Notes: generated from the sequence alone by a model not told the origin. Numbered from the stretch's first letter, positions 9,532-20,446 are shown. The stretch: DNA of 64,000 bases from Ascidia mentula (GCA_947561715.1 OX387197.1:15001001-15065000), one strand, 5' to 3'. Numbers and translations are program-made.

Positions 9532-10664
9532 GGAAGATACACTGTCCACATAACGGGGGCATCGACGCAAACCAGATTATGACGTCACAATCGCATTTAA
9601 CAATGGATGTCAAAACCTTTAGAGGGATTTTATTGATAAACGGAATCCAGGTTTTAATAAAAACACCTGTAAAAGTAAGACCGCACACAGAGAACACCAA
9701 GAACAACTGAAGAAACGCTGGCAGATATAGAAGGCGTATAATTCCTGAGGCTACACGCGCCCGTGTAAGTGTTGGGTTCGATCACCACAATGGACAAGGT
9801 TGTGCGTGCGTCAAATGTGCGTAAAGTGCGCTGTAGTCTGAAACGCGTCAACTGAACCGTGAATGTTTTGAAGAATATAATGTGGGTTGGGTCCAGATTT
9901 CAGTTATGGTGTAGCATGGAAGCATTAAATACTCTAATGTGGGTTGGGCCCAGATTTCAGTTATGGTGTAGTCTGGAAGCATTAAATACTCTAATGTGGG
10001 TTGGGCCCAGATTTCAGTTATGGTGTAGTCTGGAAGCATTAAATACTCTAATGTGGGTTGGGCCCAGATTTCAGTTATGGTGTAGTCTGGAAGCATTAAA
10101 TACTCTAATGTGGGTTGGGCCCAGATTTCAGTGATGGTGTAGCGTGTAAGCATTAAATACTCTAATGTGGGTTGGGCCCAGATTTCAGTTATGGTGTAGC
10201 GTGTAAGCATTAAATACTCTAATGTGGGTTGGGTCCAGATTTCAGTTATGGTGTAGCGTGTAAGCATTAAATACTCTAATGTGGGTTGGGCCCAGATTTC
10301 GGTTATGGTGTAGCGTGGAAGCATTAAATACTCTAATGTGGTTTGGGCCTAGATTTCAGTTATGGTGTAGTCTGGAAGCATTAAATACTCTAATGTGGTT
10401 TGGGCCCAGATTTCAGTGATGGTGTAGCGTGGAAGCATTAAATACTCTAATGTGGGTTGGGCCCAGATTTCAGTTATGGTGTAGCGTGTAAGCATTAAAT
10501 ACTCTAATGTGGGTTGGGTCCAGATTTCGGTTATGGTGTAGCGTGGAAGCATTAAATACTCTAATGTGGGTTGGGCCCAGATTTCAGTTATGGTGTAGTC
10601 TGGAAGCATTAAATACTCTAATGTGGTTTGGGCCCAGATTTCAGTTATGGTGTAGCTTAATAAC
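9532..10664 (+). repeat. Inner arm of the MULE with 57-bp minisatellite (about 13.7 copies)
   Basis: 9532-9880 begins GGAAGATACACTGTCCACAT and includes CGATGCAAACC-type and GTGACGTCATAAT-type sequence mirrored at 19735-19899. From about 9881 to 10664 a 57-bp unit (TGTGGGTTGGGCCCAGATTT...AAATACTCTAA) is repeated with variant positions such as TAGTCTGGAAG/TAGCGTGTAAG. 57 is a multiple of three, which keeps frames open on both strands without implying a protein. Together with 18695-19899 it could pair into a very long hairpin. Confidence 0.9.
9608..9794. mobile_element. Small insertion in the left inner arm, flanked by an 8-bp repeat
   Basis: The right inner arm reads directly from the GTCACAAT segment through ACAATGGA into CAAGGTTGTGCG; the left arm carries 187 extra bases between two copies of ACAATGGA (9600-9607 and 9787-9794). 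The right arm is therefore an empty-site control. The insert has no obvious inverted termini. Near its end lies GGGTTCGATC, like a tRNA B box, so a short SINE fragment is one possibility. Confidence 0.65.
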
Positions 10665-11744
10665 TATATACTCTGTGGGTTGGTATACGACTGGAACTAT
10701 TATATTTTGGTTTTGCTTCGCTTACTTTGCACAAGCTCAGACCATCAGAATGAAGCATGTTGCCAATGTGTTTAGATCCATTAACATAATTTAGGTCATT
10801 CTATTTTGACTATGTTGGTTTCAACAAAAGACAAATGACATTTGAAGCGACAAGTCAAACAGAAGACACAAATCAAAAGGTTTGTTATGATTTTGTTAAA
10901 AAAAAACAATTTTAAATGCTACTTGATTTTCAGCTGAACATCTGCAATGCTTCTGTTGGAATATTACATCTGTGGAAATAAAGTATAATTTGAATAAGGT
11001 AAGAATTACTGTTAAGTCTTTAAAGTTCATTTTGTGTGGTCCTTTTTACTCCTTCCCAAAAATGAAATTATTTTATATCATACTATGGATATGGTAGTGT
11101 CTGTCGTCATACTACAAAATATTTTCACTTCGTATATTGTTTACATTGGATTTAAAAAATGGATATTCCTGTATGATTCTTGATTGATAAAACAAAATTG
11201 TAACAAAGCTTTAACACTGCAGATTCTGCAAAGATAGAAGCCACCCTAAATAAGCTGCAAGAAACCAGATACAAATTTCCAAACATATTTTTTACAAAGT
11301 TGAAATCTTTATAAAACACACTAATCTCCTGTTAAACAGCATTTGTGTTATATATATTGTTTTGTGTATGCTAATTGTGATGCAATAAACTGTTTCTGCC
11401 ACTGCCAGACAATGCAAATTTAAATGAACTTCCTTTGGGCACAAACATTGCACTCTTTGTCACATGTCGCTACAGAAACGGTGCTATTTGTTTTGTAATC
11501 GATTTCTCTTTTTTATGGCGAACTAAGTGCACTTCAGGCTCTCCAAATAAATAATGTTTGCTTATATGTTGATGGACTGCATTTTTATGTTGTGTTTGAA
11601 AAATTCCTACCACTCCCAGGAGGGTTTTCCATGTGGTCGGTGGGATTTTTGATAACCCAGACGCCTCGCCAGTAGCCATATGAAACTGGGTTGAACAACA
11701 TAATACGTGTTGAAGAAAACACAATACTTAAATAGTATGGTCTT
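10665..11744. other. Interior MULE sequence with no recognised gene
   Basis: AT-rich DNA between the left inner arm and the 78-bp repeats. A segment near 11610-11710 reads, on the minus strand, FHMATGEASGLSKIP and recurs diverged at about 54355-54425 downstream of the PHD-like exon of MULE copy 4. It is therefore a conserved 3' part of this MULE family, coding or not. The rest shows nothing I can name. Confidence 0.5.
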
Positions 11745-11990
11745 AAAATCACTCTGCAGAAGTGTTACACCTCTCAGGTTGAAGCCTGATTGGTCAGTTT
11801 TACCATCGCAAGGTATGGTATGAAATTCACTCTGCGAAAGTGTTACACCTCTCAGGTTGAAGCCTGATTGGTCAGTTTTACCATCGCAAGGTATGGTATG
11901 AAATTCACTCTGCGAAAGTGTTACACCTCTCAGGTAGAGTCCCGATTGGTCAGGTTTACCATCACTCCAAGAGTGTTACACCCTTTGGGC
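11745..11990. repeat. 78-bp tandem repeat, about 3 copies
   Basis: Units containing GATTGGTCAGTTTTACCATC and GAAAGTGTTACACCTCTCAG step by 78 bp (starts near 11787, 11865 and 11943). The second unit is where the 1,677-bp triplication begins, so this array was probably the recombination substrate on that side. Confidence 0.85.
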
Positions 11991-12103
11991 CAAAACCCAA
12001 AAGGTACGGTATTACATTCACTTTGCAGAAGTGAAAAAACTAAAAAAATTGGGACATTGTGGTTGTTATGGTATAGTGAATAAATTTCATTTGGCTTGTG
12101 TTC

Positions 12104-13535
12104 TTATTTGTTTAACAGATTGTAATGTTGTTTGATTTGCAATGTGCACACAAAATATTTATCTTTTTTTGCTTGCTTCTCTGAAAAACCAACACACATG
12201 ATGTGAAACCACTGTCCACATCGAGTGCACTCAATCCAAACTTTTTTCAGGGGATTGGCGCCTTCATCTCCACATACTTTACATGTCTCTATTTCATTTG
12301 TGCCTTGAAGACACTTGCCAGCAATTTCCCTTAACATTTCAAGTCTATAGCTGTAGGTACAAACATTTTGCACAAGTTTTTCTCCAGTTGCCAGCCATTT
12401 TGCATACATACATATCATCACTCCACAGCTTGATCCATCTGGCTGTTTTGTTCTGTGTGGTATTTCCACAGTATTAATTTTCCAACCAAACTTTGTTGCC
12501 ATTAGACAATTCACCATAGCTTTTGCAGTTTGAACATTGCTGTCTGTTTTTACACAAGACATTGCTACTGGGTCTATGTACAGCATTTTTCGACCAGGGA
12601 TGTCAACTACAAGCAAAACCCAGTGGAAGCCTGAAGAGTTCCAAGGTATAAACAGAGTTTGTTTCCCTTGCAAATTTATCCCTTCCCAAACTTTTTTAAT
12701 TGAAGCTTTTCTTTGTAATATTTGAGCCACTGTCGAACAAACATAAAGTGTGTGTTGGTGCACACCAGTTAATCGCCACAAGTAGCTGTTAATGACTTCA
12801 TCATAACCAACCAACATTAAATCTGCTGTGATGCTTTTTAAGCTCGCAAACTTCAGCTGGTGACAATGCATCATCCAGAGATTTTAACTCCAACAAAGAA
12901 ATTGAATGAGGGCCGTTTTTTGAAATTGTACCAGAAGCTTTGTAACCGGTAACATGGGCTGTGGTGTTTTTTTGCATCATTGAGTGTTTGTTCCGAACAA
13001 TATCCATACAAGCCTCACCAGAAGATTCATGTTGGTCACAGGCTTTTGCTGCCTGTGGGGTTGTTAATTTTACACTTTTCTTTGATCGAGGAAACAAAGT
13101 TGTTACTTGGTGCAGCGGCTGCATAAGGTTGGCAAATCGTCCAACCCGTGATGAAAATGGATTGGGCTTTGGTCGCTTGCGGGGCAACTCATCATGGACA
13201 GTATTTTCAGAAGGTGTTGTTTTTCGCTTCCTTTTCAATGACTTAAGTTCTGGAGGTTGAGTAATTCTAAACCCAGAATCGTATGAACATGCTTTAGAAA
13301 ACTTAGCCACCATGGCATTGTCATCAGAAATGCCTTCATCCAAAACCTGCTTGGAACTGACATCATATGAAAGGTCTATCAAATGCTTCATTAAATCAAT
13401 AAACTTTTGATGGCTTTGTTTGCGATCTGAGGTTTTGTTGTCAGTACTGCAGGTTTTGTCGTCAGTTACAATGTTTTCAGGTTGAGAAATTGATTGGTTT
13501 GTGGAGGAATTCTTGATGTCTTGTGTTTTGACCAC
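12104..13535 (-). pseudogene. Third tandem copy of the Ulp1/PHD part of MULE gene copy 2
   Basis: Same content as 13781-15212 at an offset of 1,677 bp. It is the copy nearest the minus-strand 3' side, and the unique MULE 3' sequence (10665-11860) follows it, so it would have been the original terminus before amplification. Confidence 0.85.
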
Positions 13536-13780
13536 AGTATCTGATTGGTCAGTTTTACCATCGCAAGGTATGGTATGAAATTCACTCTGCGAAAGTGTTA
13601 CACCTCTCAGGTAGAGTCCCGATTGGTCAGGTTTACCATCACTCCAAGAGTGTTACACCCTTTGGGCCAAAACCCAAAAGGTACGGTATTACATTCACTT
13701 TGCAGAAGTGAAAAAACTAAAAAAATTGGGACATTGTGGTTGTTATGGTATAGTGAATAAATTTCATTTGGCTTGTGTTC

Positions 13781-15212
13781 TTATTTGTTTAACAGATTGT
13801 AATGTTGTTTGATTTGCAATGTGCACACAAAATATTTATCTTTTTTTGCTTGCTTCTCTGAAAAACCAACACACATGATGTGAAACCACTGTCCACATCG
13901 AGTGCACTCAATCCAAACTTTTTTCAGGGGATTGGCGCCTTCATCTCCACATACTTTACATGTCTCTATTTCATTTGTGCCTTGAAGACACTTGCCAGCA
14001 ATTTCCCTTAACATTTCAAGTCTATAGCTGTAGGTACAAACATTTTGCACAAGTTTTTCTCCAGTTGCCAGCCATTTTGCATACATACATATCATCACTC
14101 CACAGCTTGATCCATCTGGCTGTTTTGTTCTGTGTGGTATTTCCACAGTATTAATTTTCCAACCAAACTTTGTTGCCATTAGACAATTCACCATAGCTTT
14201 TGCAGTTTGAACATTGCTGTCTGTTTTTACACAAGACATTGCTACTGGGTCTATGTACAGCATTTTTCGACCAGGGATGTCAACTACAAGCAAAACCCAG
14301 TGGAAGCCTGAAGAGTTCCAAGGTATAAACAGAGTTTGTTTCCCTTGCAAATTTATCCCTTCCCAAACTTTTTTAATTGAAGCTTTTCTTTGTAATATTT
14401 GAGCCACTGTCGAACAAACATAAAGTGTGTGTTGGTGCACACCAGTTAATCGCCACAAGTAGCTGTTAATGACTTCATCATAACCAACCAACATTAAATC
14501 TGCTGTGATGCTTTTTAAGCTCGCAAACTTCAGCTGGTGACAATGCATCATCCAGAGATTTTAACTCCAACAAAGAAATTGAATGAGGGCCGTTTTTTGA
14601 AATTGTACCAGAAGCTTTGTAACCGGTAACATGGGCTGTGGTGTTTTTTTGCATCATTGAGTGTTTGTTCCGAACAATATCCATACAAGCCTCACCAGAA
14701 GATTCATGTTGGTCACAGGCTTTTGCTGCCTGTGGGGTTGTTAATTTTACACTTTTCTTTGATCGAGGAAACAAAGTTGTTACTTGGTGCAGCGGCTGCA
14801 TAAGGTTGGCAAATCGTCCAACCCGTGATGAAAATGGATTGGGCTTTGGTCGCTTGCGGGGCAACTCATCATGGACAGTATTTTCAGAAGGTGTTGTTTT
14901 TCGCTTCCTTTTCAATGACTTAAGTTCTGGAGGTTGAGTAATTCTAAACCCAGAATCGTATGAACATGCTTTAGAAAACTTAGCCACCATGGCATTGTCA
15001 TCAGAAATGCCTTCATCCAAAACCTGCTTGGAACTGACATCATATGAAAGGTCTATCAAATGCTTCATTAAATCAATAAACTTTTGATGGCTTTGTTTGC
15101 GATCTGAGGTTTTGTTGTCAGTACTGCAGGTTTTGTCGTCAGTTACAATGTTTTCAGGTTGAGAAATTGATTGGTTTGTGGAGGAATTCTTGATGTCTTG
15201 TGTTTTGACCAC
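13781..15212 (-). pseudogene. Second tandem copy of the Ulp1/PHD part of MULE gene copy 2
   Basis: Identical in every compared residue to 15458-16889, including the frameshift between the linker and the protease. It lacks the SWIM finger and transposase because the unit begins inside the last exon. It is unlikely to be expressed by itself, though read-through from the third unit could splice over it. Confidence 0.85.
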
Positions 15213-15457
15213 AGTATCTGATTGGTCAGTTTTACCATCGCAAGGTATGGTATGAAATTCACTCTGCGAAAGTGTTACACCTCTCAGGTAGAGTCCCGAT
15301 TGGTCAGGTTTACCATCACTCCAAGAGTGTTACACCCTTTGGGCCAAAACCCAAAAGGTACGGTATTACATTCACTTTGCAGAAGTGAAAAAACTAAAAA
15401 AATTGGGACATTGTGGTTGTTATGGTATAGTGAATAAATTTCATTTGGCTTGTGTTC

Positions 15458-18024
15458 TTATTTGTTTAACAGATTGTAATGTTGTTTGATTTGCAATGTG
15501 CACACAAAATATTTATCTTTTTTTGCTTGCTTCTCTGAAAAACCAACACACATGATGTGAAACCACTGTCCACATCGAGTGCACTCAATCCAAACTTTTT
15601 TCAGGGGATTGGCGCCTTCATCTCCACATACTTTACATGTCTCTATTTCATTTGTGCCTTGAAGACACTTGCCAGCAATTTCCCTTAACATTTCAAGTCT
15701 ATAGCTGTAGGTACAAACATTTTGCACAAGTTTTTCTCCAGTTGCCAGCCATTTTGCATACATACATATCATCACTCCACAGCTTGATCCATCTGGCTGT
15801 TTTGTTCTGTGTGGTATTTCCACAGTATTAATTTTCCAACCAAACTTTGTTGCCATTAGACAATTCACCATAGCTTTTGCAGTTTGAACATTGCTGTCTG
15901 TTTTTACACAAGACATTGCTACTGGGTCTATGTACAGCATTTTTCGACCAGGGATGTCAACTACAAGCAAAACCCAGTGGAAGCCTGAAGAGTTCCAAGG
16001 TATAAACAGAGTTTGTTTCCCTTGCAAATTTATCCCTTCCCAAACTTTTTTAATTGAAGCTTTTCTTTGTAATATTTGAGCCACTGTCGAACAAACATAA
16101 AGTGTGTGTTGGTGCACACCAGTTAATCGCCACAAGTAGCTGTTAATGACTTCATCATAACCAACCAACATTAAATCTGCTGTGATGCTTTTTAAGCTCG
16201 CAAACTTCAGCTGGTGACAATGCATCATCCAGAGATTTTAACTCCAACAAAGAAATTGAATGAGGGCCGTTTTTTGAAATTGTACCAGAAGCTTTGTAAC
16301 CGGTAACATGGGCTGTGGTGTTTTTTTGCATCATTGAGTGTTTGTTCCGAACAATATCCATACAAGCCTCACCAGAAGATTCATGTTGGTCACAGGCTTT
16401 TGCTGCCTGTGGGGTTGTTAATTTTACACTTTTCTTTGATCGAGGAAACAAAGTTGTTACTTGGTGCAGCGGCTGCATAAGGTTGGCAAATCGTCCAACC
16501 CGTGATGAAAATGGATTGGGCTTTGGTCGCTTGCGGGGCAACTCATCATGGACAGTATTTTCAGAAGGTGTTGTTTTTCGCTTCCTTTTCAATGACTTAA
16601 GTTCTGGAGGTTGAGTAATTCTAAACCCAGAATCGTATGAACATGCTTTAGAAAACTTAGCCACCATGGCATTGTCATCAGAAATGCCTTCATCCAAAAC
16701 CTGCTTGGAACTGACATCATATGAAAGGTCTATCAAATGCTTCATTAAATCAATAAACTTTTGATGGCTTTGTTTGCGATCTGAGGTTTTGTTGTCAGTA
16801 CTGCAGGTTTTGTCGTCAGTTACAATGTTTTCAGGTTGAGAAATTGATTGGTTTGTGGAGGAATTCTTGATGTCTTGTGTTTTGACCACAGTATCACAAA
16901 CAGTTTCAGCTGACAATTTGTTCACAACAACCGGATCCAAAACCATGTAAACAGAATTGGAGTACCAATCTGGCAGACTATGCCATCCAACATCTGCATA
17001 CTTGTTAAAAATTGCAAACATGTGTTTGCATGGTAAAAAATCATGACATGTACACTTTGGAAAATCTCTTTCGGTGCCAAATTTAATGGTGTATATTTCA
17101 GAAGAGGAACTGCTTAATACAGTGAACAAGTCCCCTTTTCTACATATAGAACTTGCCTGAATGTTTGTAGTTTCTCCGATACGTTTTATACAATGTTTTA
17201 CCAATTTTCTTGGTCGGTTTCGAAGAAAGCTGGGAACCTCAGCGTTGTAACTTCTGTAATTGCCAGAAGATCTCATGTTTTGTTGTTTGTATCTGCTCAA
17301 AGTAAAATTTATTGATTAATTTTGATTGCATGTTCTTGCATATAACCATAAATGTTTTAGTGGAGGTACACTCACTTCTCATATGCATTTGGCAAAAATT
17401 CGTGGTGCAAAATTGTAATTAAGCCAGAAAGCGACTTGTCAGTCCGAAATCGCACATGGTATTCTTTTAAAACTCGGTTTTGTCTCCCAACACCATTGTT
17501 GGTGCAGATCAAAACCTTTAACTGGTCTGCTCGATAGAGCCACATTCCAACGCTAGAAAACGTGCATGAACAGAAGTCACATTTAACATATATGTTTTGT
17601 AAATACTCAAACCTCTTTATCCTTAAGCCAAATATTTGTGAAGCATTTTTGTAGTTTTGGGTTGTTTTCCCAAACTGAACTTGACTCAAATATCTACAGT
17701 GCATTGTTGCAGCTTTTTTCACATTCAGCGTTAGCAATTCCTCTCATAAATGTCAAAACTTTGTCCTTGTCTGGACCTACTTGGTTTTCAGATTTTTTAA
17801 CCCATCTTTCCCATGCCTGTTCACGATGAAAATCGCAAATGAGGACACGGACATCTAGAAAATAGTTATTTTTACATATGTGGTACATGTACATTTGATG
17901 CAGAACTTTAACCTGCAAAAATGCACTCACCGTGTGATTTAATTAACGGGGACTTTAAAGTTAGTGCACATGACTTTTTGAATTGATGCAGCATATTTGT
18001 TGCTTCATGTTTGGATCCATACCA
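15458..18024 (-). pseudogene. MULE gene copy 2: transposase C-terminal half, SWIM finger, Ulp1/C48 protease, PHD-like finger
   Basis: Exons on the minus strand: 18024-17931 (WYGSKHEATNMLHQF, 94 nt as in copy 1), 17854-17376 (CDFHREQAWERW, the MULE motif with the catalytic Glu) and 17292 onward. The last exon holds a SWIM zinc finger (CTCHDFLPCKH, about 17045), a Lys/Arg-rich linker (KSLKRKRKT; LPRKRPKP), then a C48 protease (FHWVLLVVD, YIDP, QPDGSSCGV) and a PHD-like finger (CKVC...CTRC...FHIMC). Exons for the N-terminal half of the catalytic core are deleted between 17930 and 17855. Two frameshifts are seen: one in an A-run near 17715, and a 2-base loss after HSRFNVGWL near 16160, relative to copy 1. 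The second is present in all three tandem units, so it predates the triplication. A SUMO-protease-type domain could act on SUMO or ubiquitin-like targets; that role is inferred from family. Confidence 0.8.
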
Positions 18025-18239
18025 CTAATAAATAAAAGCACAAATGAAATACTTCCATAATACAACAAAAACGTGTTCATGTGCCTGAACATAGAACTTT
18101 TATTACTACTTAACAGATTCTTAGACCAATTTGTGACAATGCAAGTTTCATTCTTTAATATTCACAGCGTAATAACTAACCTTCTCTAGAGTATTTGAGA
18201 ATGTAAATTCCTTCTCACCGAATGCCACTTCATTTAGGA

Positions 18240-18507
18240 CAAAAAATTTAATAATCTCTTAAGATATTGTTCAACATTGGTAAGATGTAAAACTTTTTTA
18301 AATCCTAAAAATTATTTTAATACTTGATTTGAGAATGTAAATTCCTTCTCACCGAATGCCACTTCATTTAGGATGCTAAATGAAGTGGCATTCGGTGAGA
18401 AGGAATTTACATTCTCAAAGCAAGTATTAAAATAATTTTTAGGATTTAAAAAAGTTTTACATCTTACCAATGTTGAACAATATCTTAAGAGATTATTAAA
18501 TTTTTTG
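18240..18507. repeat. Near-perfect palindrome: 131-bp arms, 6-bp loop
   Basis: 18240-18370 and 18377-18507 are reverse complements around the loop GGATGC (18371-18376) with one mismatch noticed (GATTTGAGAATG against GCTTTGAGAATG). A direct copy of the inner 43 bp (GAGAATGTAAATTCC...) also lies at 18197-18239, just outside the left arm. A transcript would fold into a long hairpin. It lies between the first exon of MULE gene copy 2 and the right minisatellite arm. Confidence 0.95.
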
Positions 18508-18694
18508 GCATCGAAATTGCCGAGACTCATGAGAGTCAACAACATCTTTCAAAAGACTGAAACTTCTTTTACAAAAAAAACATCTCTTCGCACAAAATCA
18601 ATTTGATTTTTAGCAGAACAGAACCTAAATAAACAATAAATACAAATGGCCACTACAAATAAACCAAATTAAAGTAATTTCTATTTTACACATA

Positions 18695-19899
18695 AAGCTT
18701 CCAGGCTACACCATAACTGAAATCTTGTCCCAACCCACATTCCAGTATTTAATGCTTCCATGCTACACCACAACTGAAATCTTGTCCCAACCCACATTAA
18801 AGTATATTAATACTTCCAGACTACACCATAACTGAAATCTGGGCCCAAACCACATTAGAGTATTTAATGCTTCCAGACTACACCCTAACTGAAATCTGGG
18901 CCCAACCCACATTAGAGTATAGAGTATTTAATGCCTCCAGACTACACCATAACTGAAATCTAGGCCCAACCCACATTAGAGTATTTAATGCTTCCACGCT
19001 ACACCATAACTGAAATCTGGGCCCAACCCACATTAGAGTATTTAATGCTTCCAGACTACACCCTAACTGAAATCTGGGCCCAACCCACATTAGAGTATTT
19101 AATGCTTCCACGCTACACCATACCTGAAATCTGGGCCCAAGGCCCAACCCACATTAGAGTATTTAATGCTTGCAGACTACACCATAACTGAAATCTAGGC
19201 CCAACCCACATTAGAGTATTTAATGCTTCCACGCTACACCATAACTGAAATCTGGACCCAACCCACATTAGAGTATTTAATGCTTCCAGACTACACCATA
19301 ACTGAAATCTAGGCCCAACCCACATTAGAGTATTTAATGCTTCCAGACTACACCATAACTGAAATCTGGGCCCAACCCACATTAGAGTATTTAATGCTTC
19401 CACGCTACACCATAACTGAAATCTACGCCCAACCCACATTAGAGTATTTAATGCTTCCACGCTACACCATACCTGAAATCTGGGCCCAAGGCCCAACCCA
19501 CATTAGAGTATTTAATGCTTCCACACTACACCATGCCTGAAATCTGGGCCCAAGGCCCAACCCACATTAGAGTATTTAATGCTTCCAGACTACACCATAA
19601 CTGAAATCTAGGCCCAACCCACATTAGAGTATTTAATGCTTCCACGTTACACCATAACTGAAATCTACGCCCAACCCACATTAGAGTATTTAATGCTTCC
19701 ACGCTACATCATAACTGAAATCTGGGCCCAACCCACATTATATTCTTCAAAACATTCACGGTTCAGTTGACGCGTTTCAGACTACAGCGCACTTTACGCA
19801 CATTTGACGCACGCACAACCTTGTCCATTGTTAAATGCAATTGTGACGTCATAATCTGGTTTGCGTCGATGCCCCCGTTATGTGGTCAGTGTATCTTCC
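18695..19899 (-). repeat. Inner right arm of the MULE with 57-bp minisatellite (about 18 copies)
   Basis: Inverted counterpart of 9532-10664. The array runs from about 18695 to 19735 with the same 57-bp unit in reverse orientation; some units carry a 9-bp GGCCCAAGG extension (for example at 19137 and 19546). 19736-19899 matches the non-repetitive part of the left arm. It has more units than the left arm, so the arrays expanded separately. Confidence 0.9.
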
Positions 19900-20033
19900 A
19901 CTACACACAGCCTTTTAATATAAAACCGCAGCAATCACATTTGTGAAGTAACAGTTGGACGACAGTGACGTAGTGATTGTGACGCACCCCAGGAGTTGGT
20001 GCTATATTAGCCGACCGGGTTCTAGTGTTTTCC
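19900..20033 (-). repeat. Right outer TIR of the 16-kb MULE
   Basis: Reverse-complement partner of 4072-4204. It passes directly into the minisatellite-bearing inner arm at 19899, whereas the left TIR passes directly into single-copy sequence before gene copy 1. Confidence 0.85.
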
Positions 20034-20446
20034 ACTTGCATTTGTGTATATACCTGTCTTAGAAAAGGAAATATTTGTGGAAAACTGGAATACACATAGA
20101 ATTCGATACCAAAAAGACACCGATCTCCCTGATGGTGTTCCTGATCACATTTATAACTTTCCGGAAAAATACGGGCTTGAAAAATTTGGTGAGGCAACAA
20201 TCAATGTTTTGGATTTCCTTACTATCTGCAGGCTTGACTGTAAGTGAACAACAACTAAAAGAAGTTGCTGAGTTATCAGGAGTACTGGATGTTCCCACAG
20301 ATTATTTACTTTCCCGCCAGCGGGATTTACTACAAACTTACATACCCAATCCTGAAAAGTTGCATGCGTCAGATTGCACAGATGCATACTTATTCTTAAA
20401 GGAAAATTTTGTTTCTCATTTAAACAGAGATCCTTTGTGTTTTTAA

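Larger units (their letters stand above)
11864..16894. repeat. Tandem triplication of a 1,677-bp unit
   Basis: Units are 11864-13540, 13541-15217 and 15218-16894. Every frame and every sequence I compared recurs with an offset of exactly 1,677, with no difference seen. Each unit contains the 3' coding part of MULE gene copy 2 (linker, Ulp1/C48 protease, PHD-like finger) plus one 78-bp repeat. The junctions read CACAGTAT|CTGATTGGTC, joining the coding sequence to the 78-bp repeat; only the third unit continues into the upstream exon (16895 on). Perfect identity means either a very recent event or an assembly artefact. Confidence 0.9.
4072..20033. mobile_element. Composite Mutator-like element (MULE), 15,962 bp, with 9-bp target duplication
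   Basis: Both ends read GGAAAAYACTARAACCCGGT inward (left from 4072, right reading back from 20033) and extend to about 130-bp inverted repeats. ACTTGCATT is duplicated directly outside (4063-4071 and 20034-20042); 9 bp is the classic MULE duplication length. Inside are two copies of a MULE gene in convergent (tail-to-tail) orientation, at 4580-8770 (+) and 15458-18024 (-), plus duplicated parts. An inner pair of long inverted arms with 57-bp minisatellites (9532-10664 and 18695-19899) encloses the second copy. The junction at about 9531 holds a 15-bp inverted remnant of the outer TIR, so the element looks like a recombinant of two related MULEs. Neither gene copy is complete, so it would need transposase from elsewhere. 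Confidence 0.85.
3921..20446 (+). pseudogene. Integrase-core-domain gene split by a 16-kb MULE
   Basis: Coding pieces of one integrase-core gene lie on both sides of the MULE at 4072-20033. To the left are an exon at 3921-3987 with the motif ERWWKELHERLEKY and the start of the next exon (about 4057-4071). To the right, 20034-20446 carries VENWNTHRIRYQKD and DLPDGVPDHIYNFPEKYGLE, the usual C-terminal signature of the animal integrase-core family (rve-type fold). The nonamer ACTTGCATT occurs at both junctions. The origin of this family (domesticated transposase or other element) is not settled from the sequence, and the gene is dead here. The part 5' of 3921 is not clearly recognised. Confidence 0.75.

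Noticed and set aside
9848-10794. Long frames on both strands with a 19-residue repeat (minisatellite, also at 18878-19540)
   Set aside because: They exist because the 57-bp unit is a multiple of three and lacks stops; the arrays lie in MULE arms and the frames appear on both strands.
12283-12725. Plus-strand frames opposite the Ulp1-like domain, repeated in all three units
   Set aside because: They mirror the minus-strand coding sequence and have no independent support.
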